Below, one piece after another: positions 1 through 15,100 of a stretch of DNA of 64,000 nucleotides. Source of the DNA: Anthopleura xanthogrammica (taxonomy: Eukaryota > Cnidaria > Anthozoa > Actiniaria > Actiniidae). The number at the start of each line of letters is the position of its first letter. Positions within the stretch are counted from its first letter, which is position 1. Below the pieces are notes generated by a model. The model ran no database searches. It was given only the letters and a program-made list of their open reading frames with translations, and was not told the DNA's origin. The position numbers and the translations under genes were made by a program. The DNA lies in NCBI GenBank assembly GCA_964019055.1, contig OZ025214.1, positions 4,601,858-4,665,857 on the forward strand, given 5' to 3'.

Positions 1-1
1 A

Positions 2-130
2 AGAGTATCTGTGACGGCAGTTGCTTCTCAAGGCCGTGAAGTCGTTGGAAGAGTCGTCTATGAATATACATTATCATTTAGTACTGACAAATTAGATTGG
101 TTTGATTACAGAGAAGAATGGCAGACAAAG
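2..130 (+). CDS. F5/8 C domain 1, exon A, 3' part (cut by window edge)
   Basis: Reads from base 2 as RVSVTAVASQG, then a Y-x-L-S-F-S-T-D-x-x-x-W strand, ending W-Q-T-K at a GTAACT donor. This matches the second half of exon A, and the T-A-V-A-x-Q-G segment is closest to domain 10. Domain 10 splits exon A just upstream of this point, so domain 1 may also be split there; the window edge prevents a decision. Confidence 0.82.
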
Positions 131-3100
131 GTAACTTGACAATACAATATGAACAGTATTAATTTAACTTCCAAATATACGGGACAGGCACCATTCTTCC
201 GGCTACAAGGCTTGCTATGGTGACTGCCTACTATTGAACTTTCAATAGCCAATGTGCATGAGCTCGAATGTCTAGCACATGGTGGCAAAGTCAAACCTTG
301 CGCTTGTTTGTCTCCTCTAAAAATTCTTCTGACCATTTTTCTTTCGACATTTTCTATGGAAATGAAAGTATTTTAACAGAAGAAAATAACAGTAATGTTT
401 TTCTGATATTTCCTTTGATTTCCCTGTTCAATTTTTACCGGACTCACTTTCCCAGAGTGCTTTGTGAGCTTTGATGCACAGTGCCTATTTTAGTTATGTA
501 TTATTTGAGATGGCTTGGCTCCCGCCATTTTTCTTTCGAAAACTTGTCAACTTGTCAATATTTCGAAAACGAGGTCGCAATCCCCCATTTTTCTTTCTTT
601 ATTTTGAATCAGGGTAAAATTCTGCATAATATAGATTTCTAAGAAAGTTTTCTAAGTACGGTTTGGTAAAGTAGTCAGTCACCTTTAATAAAAAAAGGCG
701 TTTATTTTTTAGGTTTTTTCGGCAAGTAAATCTCTATTACAAGCCACAAAAAATTATCTGAAGCACTCAGTAATCACTCGCTACATCAGATTCTGGCCCA
801 AACGGTACGTGGAAAATATTGCCATGAAAGTCGAGGTGTTTGGCTGCAGAGGTAAGCTAATTTGTTGAGCACAGCTGTACTAGTGGAAACATTGGGTAAG
901 ACTAGCTTTATTCATTATTTGGGAGAGGTATGATGTATGTATCACTGCCACCATGAGATCAATCTAAGACATCAAAGGTTACCCCCCCCCCCCCATCTTG
1001 TCAAGCACATCCCAACAACAAGCCTTTACTAAGGTATTTTAGAGTATTTTTTGTAACTAGTAATACTAAACATTGGCCATTTTGAGAAAACAAATTTAAG
1101 ATATCTTTTATGTAAACCACGAGGAAAAAAATAAGAATGCTTTTTAAATACTGTTTGTGTGAACCAGATCAATTTCGTATATTTAATGAAGCCTTACCAG
1201 ACGTCACAGTCATTAATATATTGGAAGTATAAACCTTCATATCTTAAAGACGCATCACTCAAGTCAAGAAATAATTTAGCATTGAACTATTTACGTCATG
1301 TGCAATCAGTATTGAAGGCATTGAAAAAAAAGGTTATGTGCATTTTAAGTACGACGTCACTCGTATAGAAAAACAACTTCCGGGTCCAAAACGAAAATCA
1401 CTTTTATAAAGATTTTTCTTACTTTTTCTTCATGACAGGATTTTTTGTCCAAAGTTTGAATTGTTTCAAGTGGAATTTAATTCATTGAGAATATTTTTCG
1501 CTCTATTTTAGCGGTTTTTGTTAGCAGTTGGACCCAGAAATACAACTTAACAGCTCTATAGGAGACTCAGTTAACTAAGTGATACTGAAGATAGGAATAT
1601 ACAAAAAGATTTCACACACATATTTTATTCTTTTTGCATTAGGATGCTCACAGTTATTGTCACTTCTGGCTCCGAGTGTTATCAACTCCACTAAGTTCTT
1701 CACCGGATCCAACACGTCCATGGTATCGTGGAACAAACAAGTACGGCTTAATGACGCTGATCCCGCGAATACATGGTGTGGCAGCGGTATAAATGGTGAA
1801 TTTTTCCGTCTGAACTTTGGGTCATTGAAAGAAGTTCGAAGTATTTACATCCAAGGACACCCAACTGATGCCAAATGGATGACAGATATTACTATTAGAT
1901 ACAGTACTGATGGTGTTTTCTTTAAGACATATTCAGGATATTATCACGAAAAGGTAAAATAAGTTTAACGTGATACCTTATGGTTCAGATACTAGGAAAT
2001 AATATTGCAAAAGTTAAACATCTGCCAAGGACATTTAACATCAATAACGATAATTTGACACAGAAAGTATTCTCGGATGTTGAACCACCATTGGCTGTGA
2101 CGCAGATCCAATATCTAGGAGAAATTAGTACATCATTACGTATGTTCTTTCTGCATACTTATAACTTTGTTTTGCGCATGTATGCATTGTCATAGAGTGC
2201 GTGCGCAGTCTTGGACTTTTAGTTATCAACGATTGTTTGTTGAAAAAAACATTTCATAGTAAAAATAACTTAATATACTTTTGCAACAAAGTCGCGCAAC
2301 ACAATTTTGTTGTTGTACGGATTGGTAATACGAGAAACATATGTTGCGCGACAAGTTGCACGATCTTGTTGCTCGTTTTTTTGCACCTTAAAGAAAGACT
2401 CTTTGATCCAATGTCATATAGTTTTCTAATAAGGCATAATTGAAATAATATTACACGTGAGTATGGATGAAAAGAGTAAAAATTATTGACTCTTTCGATT
2501 TTTTCAGGTATTCAAGGCAAATACAGAAAACCAAAACATTACAGTGGTGAATCTGACTCCAAAACTTGTGTCTCTCATTCTGGATATCTATCCAAAGACA
2601 TGGAATAACAATCCTTGTATGAGGATTGAGGTTCATGGGGATCAAGGTAATCTTTTGGAAGAGAGGTGTTTTCTAAAAAAAATCTCTATATAGCTTAATT
2701 CAATAATTTTCTAAAGCTAAATACTACAAAATGATAAACAATTATTGGATGAGGTTGAGCATGATATCGTAAATTATAAAGACCAAGGTCGTGTTATCTG
2801 CCGAAGCCTTAGGCTGACCGAATTCAATAATTGCTTTATTATGTATTTTGTAAACTAAGAATAAGATTTTATTCTAATTTCGAAAAATAGAAAATGTACA
2901 GATAATACATTTATCATATGGAGTTCACACGATATCAGGGATTGGCTGAGGGCTCTCGAACAATCAGAATTGAGATACTGAATAAATATATAATATATGT
3001 ATAATAATAGCTTTGGTCTACTGAAACCATATCTTAAATCTCTGTCCGTTAGACTAGGAATGATAATTGGCATTACAATCTATATCGTCTGTAAAAGTGA

Positions 3101-6100
3101 ATTTGATTGGCTGTTCATCCACCAATCAGGTTTCTTGATGCACAGTCTTGTCTCTTATCTTGTTAGATTGCATTGATCCAATTGGAATGGAAAATCATTT
3201 GATCCCCAATGAAGCCATCACAGCAACAAGTTGGGTATCAGTAGATAATAACCCTTCACAAGCTAGACTCAACAACATCCATGGGCAAGGAGCTTGGTGC
3301 TCTAAAGTCAACGATGCACAACAGTTCCTTGAAATAAGGCTCAGCCGCCCACATCATATCAAACGTATTGCCACACAGGGAAGGTTCCCAGTTCCCGGTT
3401 GTGAAGTTGGTGACGCCTGGGTGACGCAGTATTCAGTAGAATACAGTAAAGATGGTTTTTCTTGGCAATTCTATCAAGAGAACGGAGTAAATAAGGTATT
3501 TTAGCCAATCAGAATCGAGAAAATTTGCAAAACTCAGGTGTTATCTTTAGTAGTCCGGCGACTCGGGAAAAATTGGTTATTTCTTTATTTCATTTTACCA
3601 CTCAATAATGAATATCATACTAAATGTATAAATATATCAAAAACCTATCTTGAAAATCTAGATTTATATCAGACATAAACTCTCATTCAATTTTCGCAGG
3701 CTTCATGACACCTTAGTTTTGCAGTGACGTCATTTCTACGTCACTATTTCAGATAGGCTGCAATGAATCAAGACATTAGTCAGTCGGTCGCTTTGTCTTT
3801 ATCATTTCAAACCACCTGCCTCTTGGTTATTTATACGGATATAGCTTTTCTCTGCAAATACCTGCAAATGGTTCAAGAGATGTAGTTTCTTCAAAGAACT
3901 GTACTTCCCCCAGTCACATATTAATGGCTATTCAATTATTGCTTTTTCTAGGTTTTTACTGCCAATCAGGAAATGCTGAATGTCGTCTCGAATAATTTTT
4001 TAAATCCAATACTAGCGACAAAAGTACGCCTTCGTCCTGTACAATGGAACCGAAGAATCTGCTTGCGGGTAGAATTGTATGGATGTAAAGGTTAGTACTT
4101 GCTGTCTATACAGAAATTTTGAAAATTATGGATATACTAAAACTTTGATAAACGTAAAGGAGAGACTTTAAACATTTGTCATTCAGTTGTCCATACCTCC
4201 AACCTATCATATCCCATTCTGTTCAATTCCATTCATGTTTTTTCGATTGTAAGCATCATGATGTATCCTTCATGTTTATCACCATCATGTATCGTCGTCA
4301 CCATATATCATCATTATCATGTATCATCATGTATCGTCGTCACCATATATCATCATTATCATGTATCACCATCATGTATCGTCGTCACCATATATCATCA
4401 TTATCATGTATCATCATGTATCGTCGTCACCATATATCATCATTATCATGTATCACCATCATGTATCGTCGTCACCATATATCATCATTATCATGTATCA
4501 CCATCATGTATCGTCGTCACCATATATCATCATTATCATGTATCATCATGTATCGTCGTCACCATATATCATCATTATCATGTATCACCATCATGTATCG
4601 TCGTCACCATATATCATCATTATCATGTATCACCATCATGTATCGTCGTCACCATATATCATCATTATCATGTATCACCATCATGTATCGTCGTCACCAT
4701 ATATCATCATTATCATGTATCACCATCATGTATCGTCGTCACCATATATCATCATTATCATGTATCATCATGTATCGTCATTACCATATCATCATTATCA
4801 TGTATCATCATCATGTAGCGTCATTACCATATATCATCATTCATCATGTATCACCATCATGTATCGTCATTACCATATATCATCATTCATCATGTATCAC
4901 CATCATGTATCGTCATTACCATATATCATCATTATCATGTATCACCATCATGTAGCGTCATTACCATATATCATCATTATCATGTATCACCATCATGTAT
5001 CGTCATTACCATATATCATCATTATCATGTATCACCATCATGTATCGTCATTACCATATATCATCATTATCATGTATCACCATCATGTATCGTCGTCACC
5101 ATGTATCATCATTATCATGTATCACCATCATGTATCGTCGTCACCATATATCATCATTATCATGTATCACCATCATGTATCGTCGTCACCATATATCATC
5201 ATTATCATGTATCACCATCATGTATCGTCGTCACCATATATCATCATTATCATGTATCACCATCATGTATCGTCGTCACCATATATCATCATTATCATGT
5301 ATCACCATCATGTATCGTCGTCACCATATATCATCATTATCATGTATCACCATCATGTATCGTCGTCACCATATATCATCATTATCATGTATCATCATGT
5401 ATCGTCATTACCATATCATCATTATCATGTATCATCATCATGTAGCGTCATTACCATATATCATCATTCATCATGTATCACCATCATGTATCGTCATTAC
5501 CATATATCATCATTATCATGTATCACCATCATGTATCGTCATTACCATGTATCATAATTATCATGTATCACCATCATGTATCGTCGTCACCATATATCAT
5601 CATTATCATGTATCACCATCATGTATCGTCGTCACCATATATCATCATTATCATGTATCACCATCATGTATCGTCGTCACCATATATCATCATTATCATG
5701 TATCACCATCATGTATCGTCATTACCATATATCATCATTATCATGTATCACCATCATGTATCGTCATTACCATATATCATCATTGTCATGTATCACCATC
5801 ATGTATCGTCGTCACCATATATCATCATTATCATGTATCACCATCATGTATCGTCATTACCATATATCATCATTATCATGTATCACCATCATGTATCGTC
5901 GTCACCATATATCATCATTATCATGTATCACCATCATGTATCGTCGTCACCATATATCATCATTATCATGTATCATCATGTATCGTCATTACCATATCAT
6001 CATTATCATGTATCATCATCATGTAGCGTCATTACCATATATCATCATTATCATGTATCATCATGTATCGTCATTACCATATCATCATTATCATGTATCA

Positions 6101-9100
6101 TCATCATGTAGCGTCATTACCATATATCATCATTATCATGTATCACCATCATGTATCGTCATTACCATATATCATCATTATCATGTATCACCATCATGTA
6201 TCGTCATTACCATGTATCATCATTATCATGTATCACCATCATGTATCGTCATTACCATATATCATCATTATCATGTATCGCCATCATGTATCACCATCAT
6301 GTATCGTCATTACCATATATCATCATTATCATGTATCACCATCATGTATCGTCATTACCATATATCATCATTATCATGTATCACCATCATGTATCACCAT
6401 CATGTATCGTCGTCACCATATATCATCATTATCATGTATCACCATCATGTATCGTCGTCACCATATATCATCATTATCATGTATCACCATCATGTATCGT
6501 CGTCACCATATATCATCATTATCATGTATCACCATCATGTATCGTCGTCACCATATATCATCATTATCATGTATCACCATCATGTATCGTCGTCACCATA
6601 TATCATCATTATCATGTATCGTCATGTATCGTCGTCACCATATATCATCATTATCATGTATCATCATCATGTAGCGTCATTACCATATATCATCATTATC
6701 ATGTATCATCATTACCATATATCATAATCATGTATCATCATTATGTATCATCATGTATCCTCGTCATCATATATCATCATTATCATGTATCACCATCATG
6801 TATCGTCGTCACCATATATCATCATTATCATGTATCACCATCATGTATCGTCGTCACCATATATCATCATTATCATGTATCACCATCATGTATCGTCATT
6901 ATCATATATCATCATCATCATCACTTCACTTTTTTATTTTATTTTTTGATAGTGGGATACAAATTCGGTAAAGGAATACTGGTTTTCAATTTGGCCCACT
7001 GTCACTCACACACACCATCTCTACATTATATATTCTATGCATACAACTCAACTCACGTGTTGATTTTTACATGTCACTATCGCTATCATCATCATGTATC
7101 TTCATCATCATATATCATCATCATATATCATCATCATCATTAATCATTATCATCATGTATCTTCATCATCATATATCATCATCATCATTAATCACTATCA
7201 TCATGTATCTTCATCATCATATATCATCATCATCATTAATCACTATCATCATGTATCTTCATCGTCATATATCATCATTATCATTAATCATTATCATCAT
7301 GTATCTTCATCGTCATATACCATCATCATCATTGATCACTATCATCATGTATCTTCATCGTCATATACCATCATCATCATTAATCACTATCATCATGTAT
7401 CTTCATCGTCATATACCATCATCATCATTAATCATCATCATGTATCTTCATCATCATATATCATCATTATCATTAATCCCTATCATCATGTATCTTCATC
7501 ATCATATATCATCATCATCATTAATCACTATCATCATGTATCTTCATCGTCATATACCATCATCATCATTAATCATCAGCATGTATCTTCATCATCATAG
7601 ATCATCATCATCATTAATCACTATCATCATGTATCTTCATCATCATATACCATCATCATCATTAATCATCAGCATGTATCTTCATCATCATATATCATCA
7701 TCATCATTAATCATTATCATCATGTATCTTAATCATCATATATCATCATCATCATTAATCACTATCATCATGTATCTTCATCATCATATATCATCATCAT
7801 CATCATGTATCTTCATCATCATAGATCATCATCATCATTAATCACTATCATCATGTATCTTCATCATCATATATCATCATCATCATTAATCGCTATCATC
7901 ATGTATCTTCATCGTCATATATCATCATCATCATTAATCGCTATCATCATGTATCTTCATCGTCATATATCATCATCATTAATCACTATAATCATGTATC
8001 TTCATCGTCATATATCATCATCATTAATCACTATTCATCATGTATCTTTATTATCATATATCATCATCATCATTCATCACTATCATCATGTGTCTTCATC
8101 GTCATATATCATCATCATCATTAATCACTATCATCATGTATCTTCATCATCATATATCATCATCATCATTAATCACTATTATCATGTATCTTTATTATCA
8201 TATATCATCATCATCATTAATCACTATCATCATGTGTCTTCATCGTCATATATCATCATCATCATTAATCACTATCATCATGTATCTTTATTATCATATA
8301 TCATCATCATCATTAATCACTATTATCATGTATCTTTATTATCATATATCATCATCATCATTAATCACTATTATCATGTATCTTTATTATCATATATCAT
8401 CATCATCATTAATCACTATTATCATGTGTCTTCATCGTCATATATCATCATCATCATTAATCACTATCATCATGTATCTTTATTATCATATATCATCATC
8501 ATCATTAATCACTATTATCATGTATCTTTATTATCATATATCATCATCATCATTAATCACTATCATCATGTGTCTTCATCGTCATATATCATCATCATTA
8601 ATCACTATCATCATGTATCTTCATCATCATATATCATCATCATCATTAAGCGCTATCATCATGTATCTTCATCATCATATATCATCATCATCATTAATCA
8701 CTATCATCATGTATTTTCATCATCATATATCATCATCATCATTAATCGCTATCATCATGTATCTTCATCATTATTAATCACTATTATCATGTATCTTCAT
8801 CGTCATATATCATCATCATCATTATCACTATTATCATGTACATCATCATCATTAATCATCATCATATATCTTCTTTAATCATATATCACCTTTATCAACA
8901 TGAATCATCGTCGTCATCATCATCATATATCATGATAAGCAGTCATTTCCAAATATCATTAATACCAGTATATATTTCACTCCAAAAGGTTTGTTCAGTC
9001 CGGTGGGCATGGAAAACAACGATATCCCAGACTCCAATATTATGGATGAAATACACGAAGGAAGAAAACATTTCAGACTGAACCTTCCCTATCAGCCTAA

Positions 9101-12100
9101 GTTTACAGCATCGTCTTATACTGAGGCATCTGATTATTTTGTAAGAATAACTTTTGGATACATTCCATTCATGGTCACGGGGATTGCGATGCATGGAAGA
9201 AACTTTCAAAATCATTACGTGATCAGTTATGTTCTCTCGTTAAGTCGTGATTTAGGGGAATGGTGCGATTACGTAGAAGACGGCGAAACCAAAGTAAGTG
9301 GAAATATCGTTTGTAGACTCGTAATAAAAAAGTAAAAGGTAGAGGAGTAGGAGAGGATATCAATGGATTTTTTGAACAACTCTGTCTTTATCCTTCGATT
9401 GTTCGTTTGCACGACGTCACAGCCGCCATGTTAGTTGTACTTAACTAAATAGTTCTCAATAACGTCTTTTGATAATACCACAAATATGGCCGCCATTCTT
9501 TGTCTTTAGACGACATATACATAAAACATAACAACGCATTGATCCGCAAATAAATTATGAAAAAAGCACTAAAGACAAATACGTTTTTGGTTTGTTTTTA
9601 AAGTCAACATAAAACTGCCAGTGACAAAATGAGACGTAACATCCTTCTTATTTTATTGATTGATATACATAAAATGGATTCCAAAAGTTTTGAGCATGTA
9701 ATAGTTTGCCTTACTTCTAAGTAATCTCCCAGTAGGGTGGGGTGGGGATCAGTGTGGAAACAGGGACATGTCGCTTAATAGGTTATGATTTTTCGTTTTT
9801 ACTGTAGGTCCTTTCTGCTTCTAATTATGACGATGGTTTTGGAATAGTGGTCAAACAACTGAGATATCAAGTGAAGGCAAGAGCCGCAAGAATCACTGTG
9901 AAGCTTTTTTCAATTAACCCAGGTTTTCGTGTTGAATTTTATGGATATCCAGGTGAGTTGACCTTTAAATGTTATCTCACTCTGAAATTACCTCTGGGCT
10001 GATCTAAGTCAGGTTACGGCTTATTCACAGATGGAATTGCAATTTAACGTGTTAGGTTTTGCAGAGGAAGGAAAACCGGAGAGTTCTGACCAAAACCCTG
10101 GAATAAATAGAGAGACCTAACAAACTCTACTCAAATGAGTTAGTGAACCTTGGAATCGAACCCGAGACCACAAAAGTGAGAGGCAACTGCACTACCGCTA
10201 CCCGCCCTTCAATTAAATACTATATGGAGATTGTGTTGTAAATAGATCAACCCATGCATTAAGATGCCCCCTTGATACTAGAGTGGTAATACACTTATAT
10301 ATATGATATATTTGCGGTTTTATTAGTCGACAACGCAGCCCTTGGCATGTCGTCCGGAGCCATTCCTGACTCAGCTATAACTGCTTCAAGCTCTAAAGCA
10401 GACTACGAACCGAGTAAAGCAAGGCTCAGAAATACAGGACACGACAACTGGTGCGCAAATGCTCCGCTCGTGAAAGAATTTATCAAGGTGGATATAGGTC
10501 GGATAGTGTTTGTGACAGAGATTGCTGTAGGAGGGGGTTTGAGGGATGGCGATGGAAGAGTTACCAACTACACAGTGTCTCATAGTTTAGATGGACAAAT
10601 TTGGGAATTGTATCATGAAGAAGAGTTTTATAACAAGGTAAGATCAATCGAAACGATTCGATATACTTAATAGTAATTTATTTGGCCTAAGCCAAATCCA
10701 TTTTTAGAATCACTTTTCCAAGTCGAAAACCATGCTAAAATCACTTAAAATCGATCAAAACCATGGGCTATAGTCCATGTTGTTTGGCCAAAATAGCCTA
10801 AAATTCACCCTATTTTAAAATGAGATAATTTTTTGGGGAACTTCAAAAACACCTAAAATCGATCAAAACCATGGGCTATAGTCCATGCTTTTTCGCCAAA
10901 ATAGCCTAAAAATCACCCTTTTTTAAAATCAATTAATTTTTTCACTAAGTTCAAAAAGACCTAAAAACACCCAAAATCGATCAAAACCATGGGCTATAGT
11001 CCATGCTTTTCGGCCAAAATAGCTTAAAAATCCCCCTTTTTTAAAATGAGATAATTTTTTAGGGAACTTCAAAAACACCCACAATCGATCAAAACCATGG
11101 GCTATAGTCCATGTTGTTTGGCCAAAATAGCCTAAAATTCACCCTATTTTAAAATGAGATAATTTTTTAGGGAACTTCAAAAACACCTAAAATCGATCAA
11201 AACCATGGGCTATAGTCCATGCTTTTTGGCCAAAATAGCTTAAAAATCACCCTTTTTTAAAATGAGATAATTTTTTAGGGAACTTCAAAAACACCCACAA
11301 TCGATCAAAACCATGGGCTATAGTCCATGCTTTTTGGCCAAAATAGCCTAAAAATCACCCTTTTTAAAAATCAATTAATTTTTTCACTAAGTTCAAAAAG
11401 ACCTAAAAACACCCAAAATCGATCAAAACCATGGGCTATAGTCCATGCTTTTCGGCCAAAATAGCTTAAAAATCACCCTTTTTTAAAATGAGATAATTTT
11501 TTGGGGAACTTCAAAAACACCTAAAATCGATCAAAACCATGGGCTATAGTCCATGCTTTTTCGCCAAAATAGCTTAAAAATCACCCTTTTTTAAAATGAG
11601 ATAATTTTTTGGAGAACTTCAAAAACACCTAAAATCCATCAAAACCATGGGCTATAGTCCATGCTTTTTGGCCAAAATAGCCTACAAATCACCCTATTTT
11701 AAAATCAATAACTTTTTCACTAAGTTCAAAAAGACCTAAAAAACACTCAAAATCGATCAAAACCATGGGCTATAGTCCATGCTTTTTGGCCAAAATAGCC
11801 TAAAAATCACCCTTTTTTAAAATCAATTAAATTTTTCACTAAGTTCAAAAACCCCTAAAAAACACCCAAAATTGATCAAACCATGGGCTATAGTCCATGC
11901 TTTTTGGCCAAAATAGCCTAAAATTGACCCATATTGAAAAAGAGATTTTTTTTTTCTTTGTTTCAAAAGACCTTAAAAACACCCAAAATCGATCAAAACC
12001 ATGGGCTATCGTCCATGCTTTTCGGCCAAAATAGGTAAAAATTTACCCATTTTAAAATAGGGTAAAATTTGAGGAAAGTCCAAAAAACACCCAAAATCGA

Positions 12101-15100
12101 TCAAAACCATGGACTATAGTCCCTGCTTTTAGGCTAAATTAGGCAAAAAATGACACTTTTTAAAAATTGGCGTAATTTTTTTATTAAGTTAAATAACAGC
12201 TAAAATCTACTTAAAATCGATGAAAACCATAGGTAATAAGCCATGCTTTTTGGCAAAAAATAGGCGAAAAATTACCCTTTTAAAAAGGGAGTAAATTTTA
12301 AGGAAAGTCCAAAAACACCCAAAATCGATCAAAACCATGGGCTATAGTCCATGCTTTTCGGCCAAAATAGCTTAAAAATCACCCTTTTTTAAAATGAGAT
12401 AATTTTTTGGAGAACTTCAAAAACACCTAAAATCCATCAAAACCATGGGCTATAGTCCATGCTTTTTGGCCAAAATAGCCTAAAAATCACCTTTTTTTAA
12501 AATCAATTAATTTTTTCACTAAGTTCAAAAAGACCTAAAAACACCCAAAATCGATCAAAACCATGGGCTATAGTCCATGCTTTTTTGCTAAAATAGCCTT
12601 AAAATCACCCTTTTTTAAAATCAATTAATTTTTTCACTAAGTTCAAAAAGACCTAAAAACACCCAAAATCGATCAAAACCATGGGCTATAGTCCATGCTT
12701 TTCGGCCAAAATAGCTTAAAAATCACCCTTTTTTAAAATGAGATAATTTTTTGGGGAACTTCAAAACACCTAAAATCGATCAAAACCATGGGCTATAGTC
12801 CATGCTTTTTGGCCAAAATAGCTTAAAAATCACCCTTTTTTAAAATGAGATAATTTTTTGGGGAACTTCAAAAACACCTAAAATCGATCAAAACCATGGG
12901 CTATAGTCCATGCTTTTTCGCCAAAATAGCCTAAAAATCACCCTTTTTTAAAATCAATTAATTTTTTCACTAAGTTCAAAAAGATCTAAAAACACCTAAA
13001 ATCGATCAAAACCATGGGCTATAGTCCATGCTTTTTGGCCAAAATAGCTTAAAAATCACTCTTTTTTAAAATGAGATAATTTTTTGGAGAACTTCAAAAA
13101 CACCTAAAATCGATCAAAACCATGGGCTATAGTCCATGCTTTTTGGCCAAAATAGCTTAAAAATCACCCTTTTTTAAAATGAGATAATTTTTTGGGGAAC
13201 TTCAAAAACACCTAAAATCGATCAAAACCATGGGCTATAGTCCATGCTTTTTCGCCAAAATAGCCTAAAAATCACCCTTTTTTAAAATCAATTAATTTTT
13301 TCACTAAGTTCAAAAAGATCTAAAAACACCCAAAATCGATCAAAACCATGGGCTATAGTCCATGCTTTTTGGCCAAAATAGCTTAAAAATCACCCTTTTT
13401 TAAAATGAGATAATTTTTTGGGGAACTTCAAAAACACCTAAAATCGATCAAAACCATGGGCTATAGTCCATGCTTTTTCGCCAAAATAGCCTAAAAATCA
13501 CCCTTTTTTAAAATCAATTAATTTTTTCACTAAGTTCAAAAAGATCTAAAAACACCCAAAATCGATCAAAACCATGGGCTATAGTCCATGCTTTTTGGCC
13601 AAAATAGCTTAAAAATCACCCTTTTTTAAAATGAGATAATTTTTTGGGGAACTTCAAAAACACCTAAAATCGATCAAAACCATGGGCTATAGTCCATGCT
13701 TTTTGGCCAAAATAGCTTAAAAATCACCCTTTTTTAAAATCAATTAATTTTTTCACTAAGTTCAAAAAGATCTAAAAACACCTAAAATCGATCAAAACCA
13801 TGGGCTATAGTCCATGCTTTTTGGCCAAAATAGCCTAAAAATCACCCTTTTTTAAAATCAATTAATTTTTTCACTAAGTTCAAAAAGATCTAAAAACACC
13901 TAAAATCGATCAAAACCATGGGCTATAGTCCATGCTTTTTGGCCAAAATAGCTTAAAAATCACCCTTTTTTAAAATCAATTAATTTTTTCACTAAGTTCA
14001 AAAAGATCTAAAAACACCTAAAATCGATCAAAACCATGGGCTATAGTCCATGCTTTTTGGCCAAAATAGCCTAAAAATCACCCTTTTTTAAAATCAATTA
14101 ATTTTTTCACTAAGTTCAAAAAGATCTAAAAACACCTAAAATCGATCAAAACCATGGGCTATAGTCCATGCTTTTTGGCCAAAATAGCTTAAAAATCACC
14201 CTTTTTTAAAATGAGATAATTTTTTGGAGAACTTCAAAAACACCTAATATCGATCAAAACCATGGGCTATAGTCCATGCTTTTTGGCCAAAATAGCTTAA
14301 AAATCACCCTTTTTTAAAATGAGATAATTTTTTGGAGAACTTCAAAAACACCTAAAATCGATCAAAACCATGGGCTATAGTCCATGCTTTTTCGCCAAAA
14401 TAGCCTAAAAATCACCCTTTTTTAAAATCAATTAATTTTTTCACTAAGTTCAAAAAGATCTAAAAACACCTAAAATCGATCAAAACCATGGGCTATAGTC
14501 CATGCTTTTTGGCCAAAATAGCTTAAAAATCACCCTTTTTTAAAATGAGATAATTTTTTGGAGAACTTCAAAAACACCTAATATCGATCAAAACCATGGG
14601 CTATAGTCCATGCTTTTTCGCCAAAATAGCTTAAAAATCACCCTTTTTTAAAATGAGATAATTTTTTGGAGAACTTCAAAAACACCTAAAATCGATCAAA
14701 ACCATGGGCTATAGTCCATGCTTTTTCGCCAAAATAGCCTAAAAATCACCCTTTTTTAAAATCAATTAATTTTTTCACTAAGTTCAAAAAGATCTAAAAA
14801 CACCTAAAATCGATCAAAACCATGGGCTATAGTCCATGCTTTTTGGCCAAAATAGCTTAAAAATCACCCTTTTTTAAAATGAGATAATTTTTTGGAGAAC
14901 TTCAAAAACACCTAATATCGATCAAAACCATGGGCTATAGTCCATGCTTTTTGGCCAAAATAGCTTAAAAATCACCCTTTTTTAAAATGAGATAATTTTT
15001 TGGAGAACTTCAAAAACACCCAAAATTGATCAAAACCATGGGCTATAGTCCATACTTTTTGCCCCAAAATGGCCAAAAATGACCTATTTTGCATTCTTCA

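Noticed and set aside
4176..8878. Long open frames with His/Tyr/Ser/Ile-rich repeats on the + strand
   Set aside because: They come from 45-, 42- and 48-bp tandem units whose lengths are multiples of three. They lie inside an intron of a well-supported gene, and several frames are open at once.
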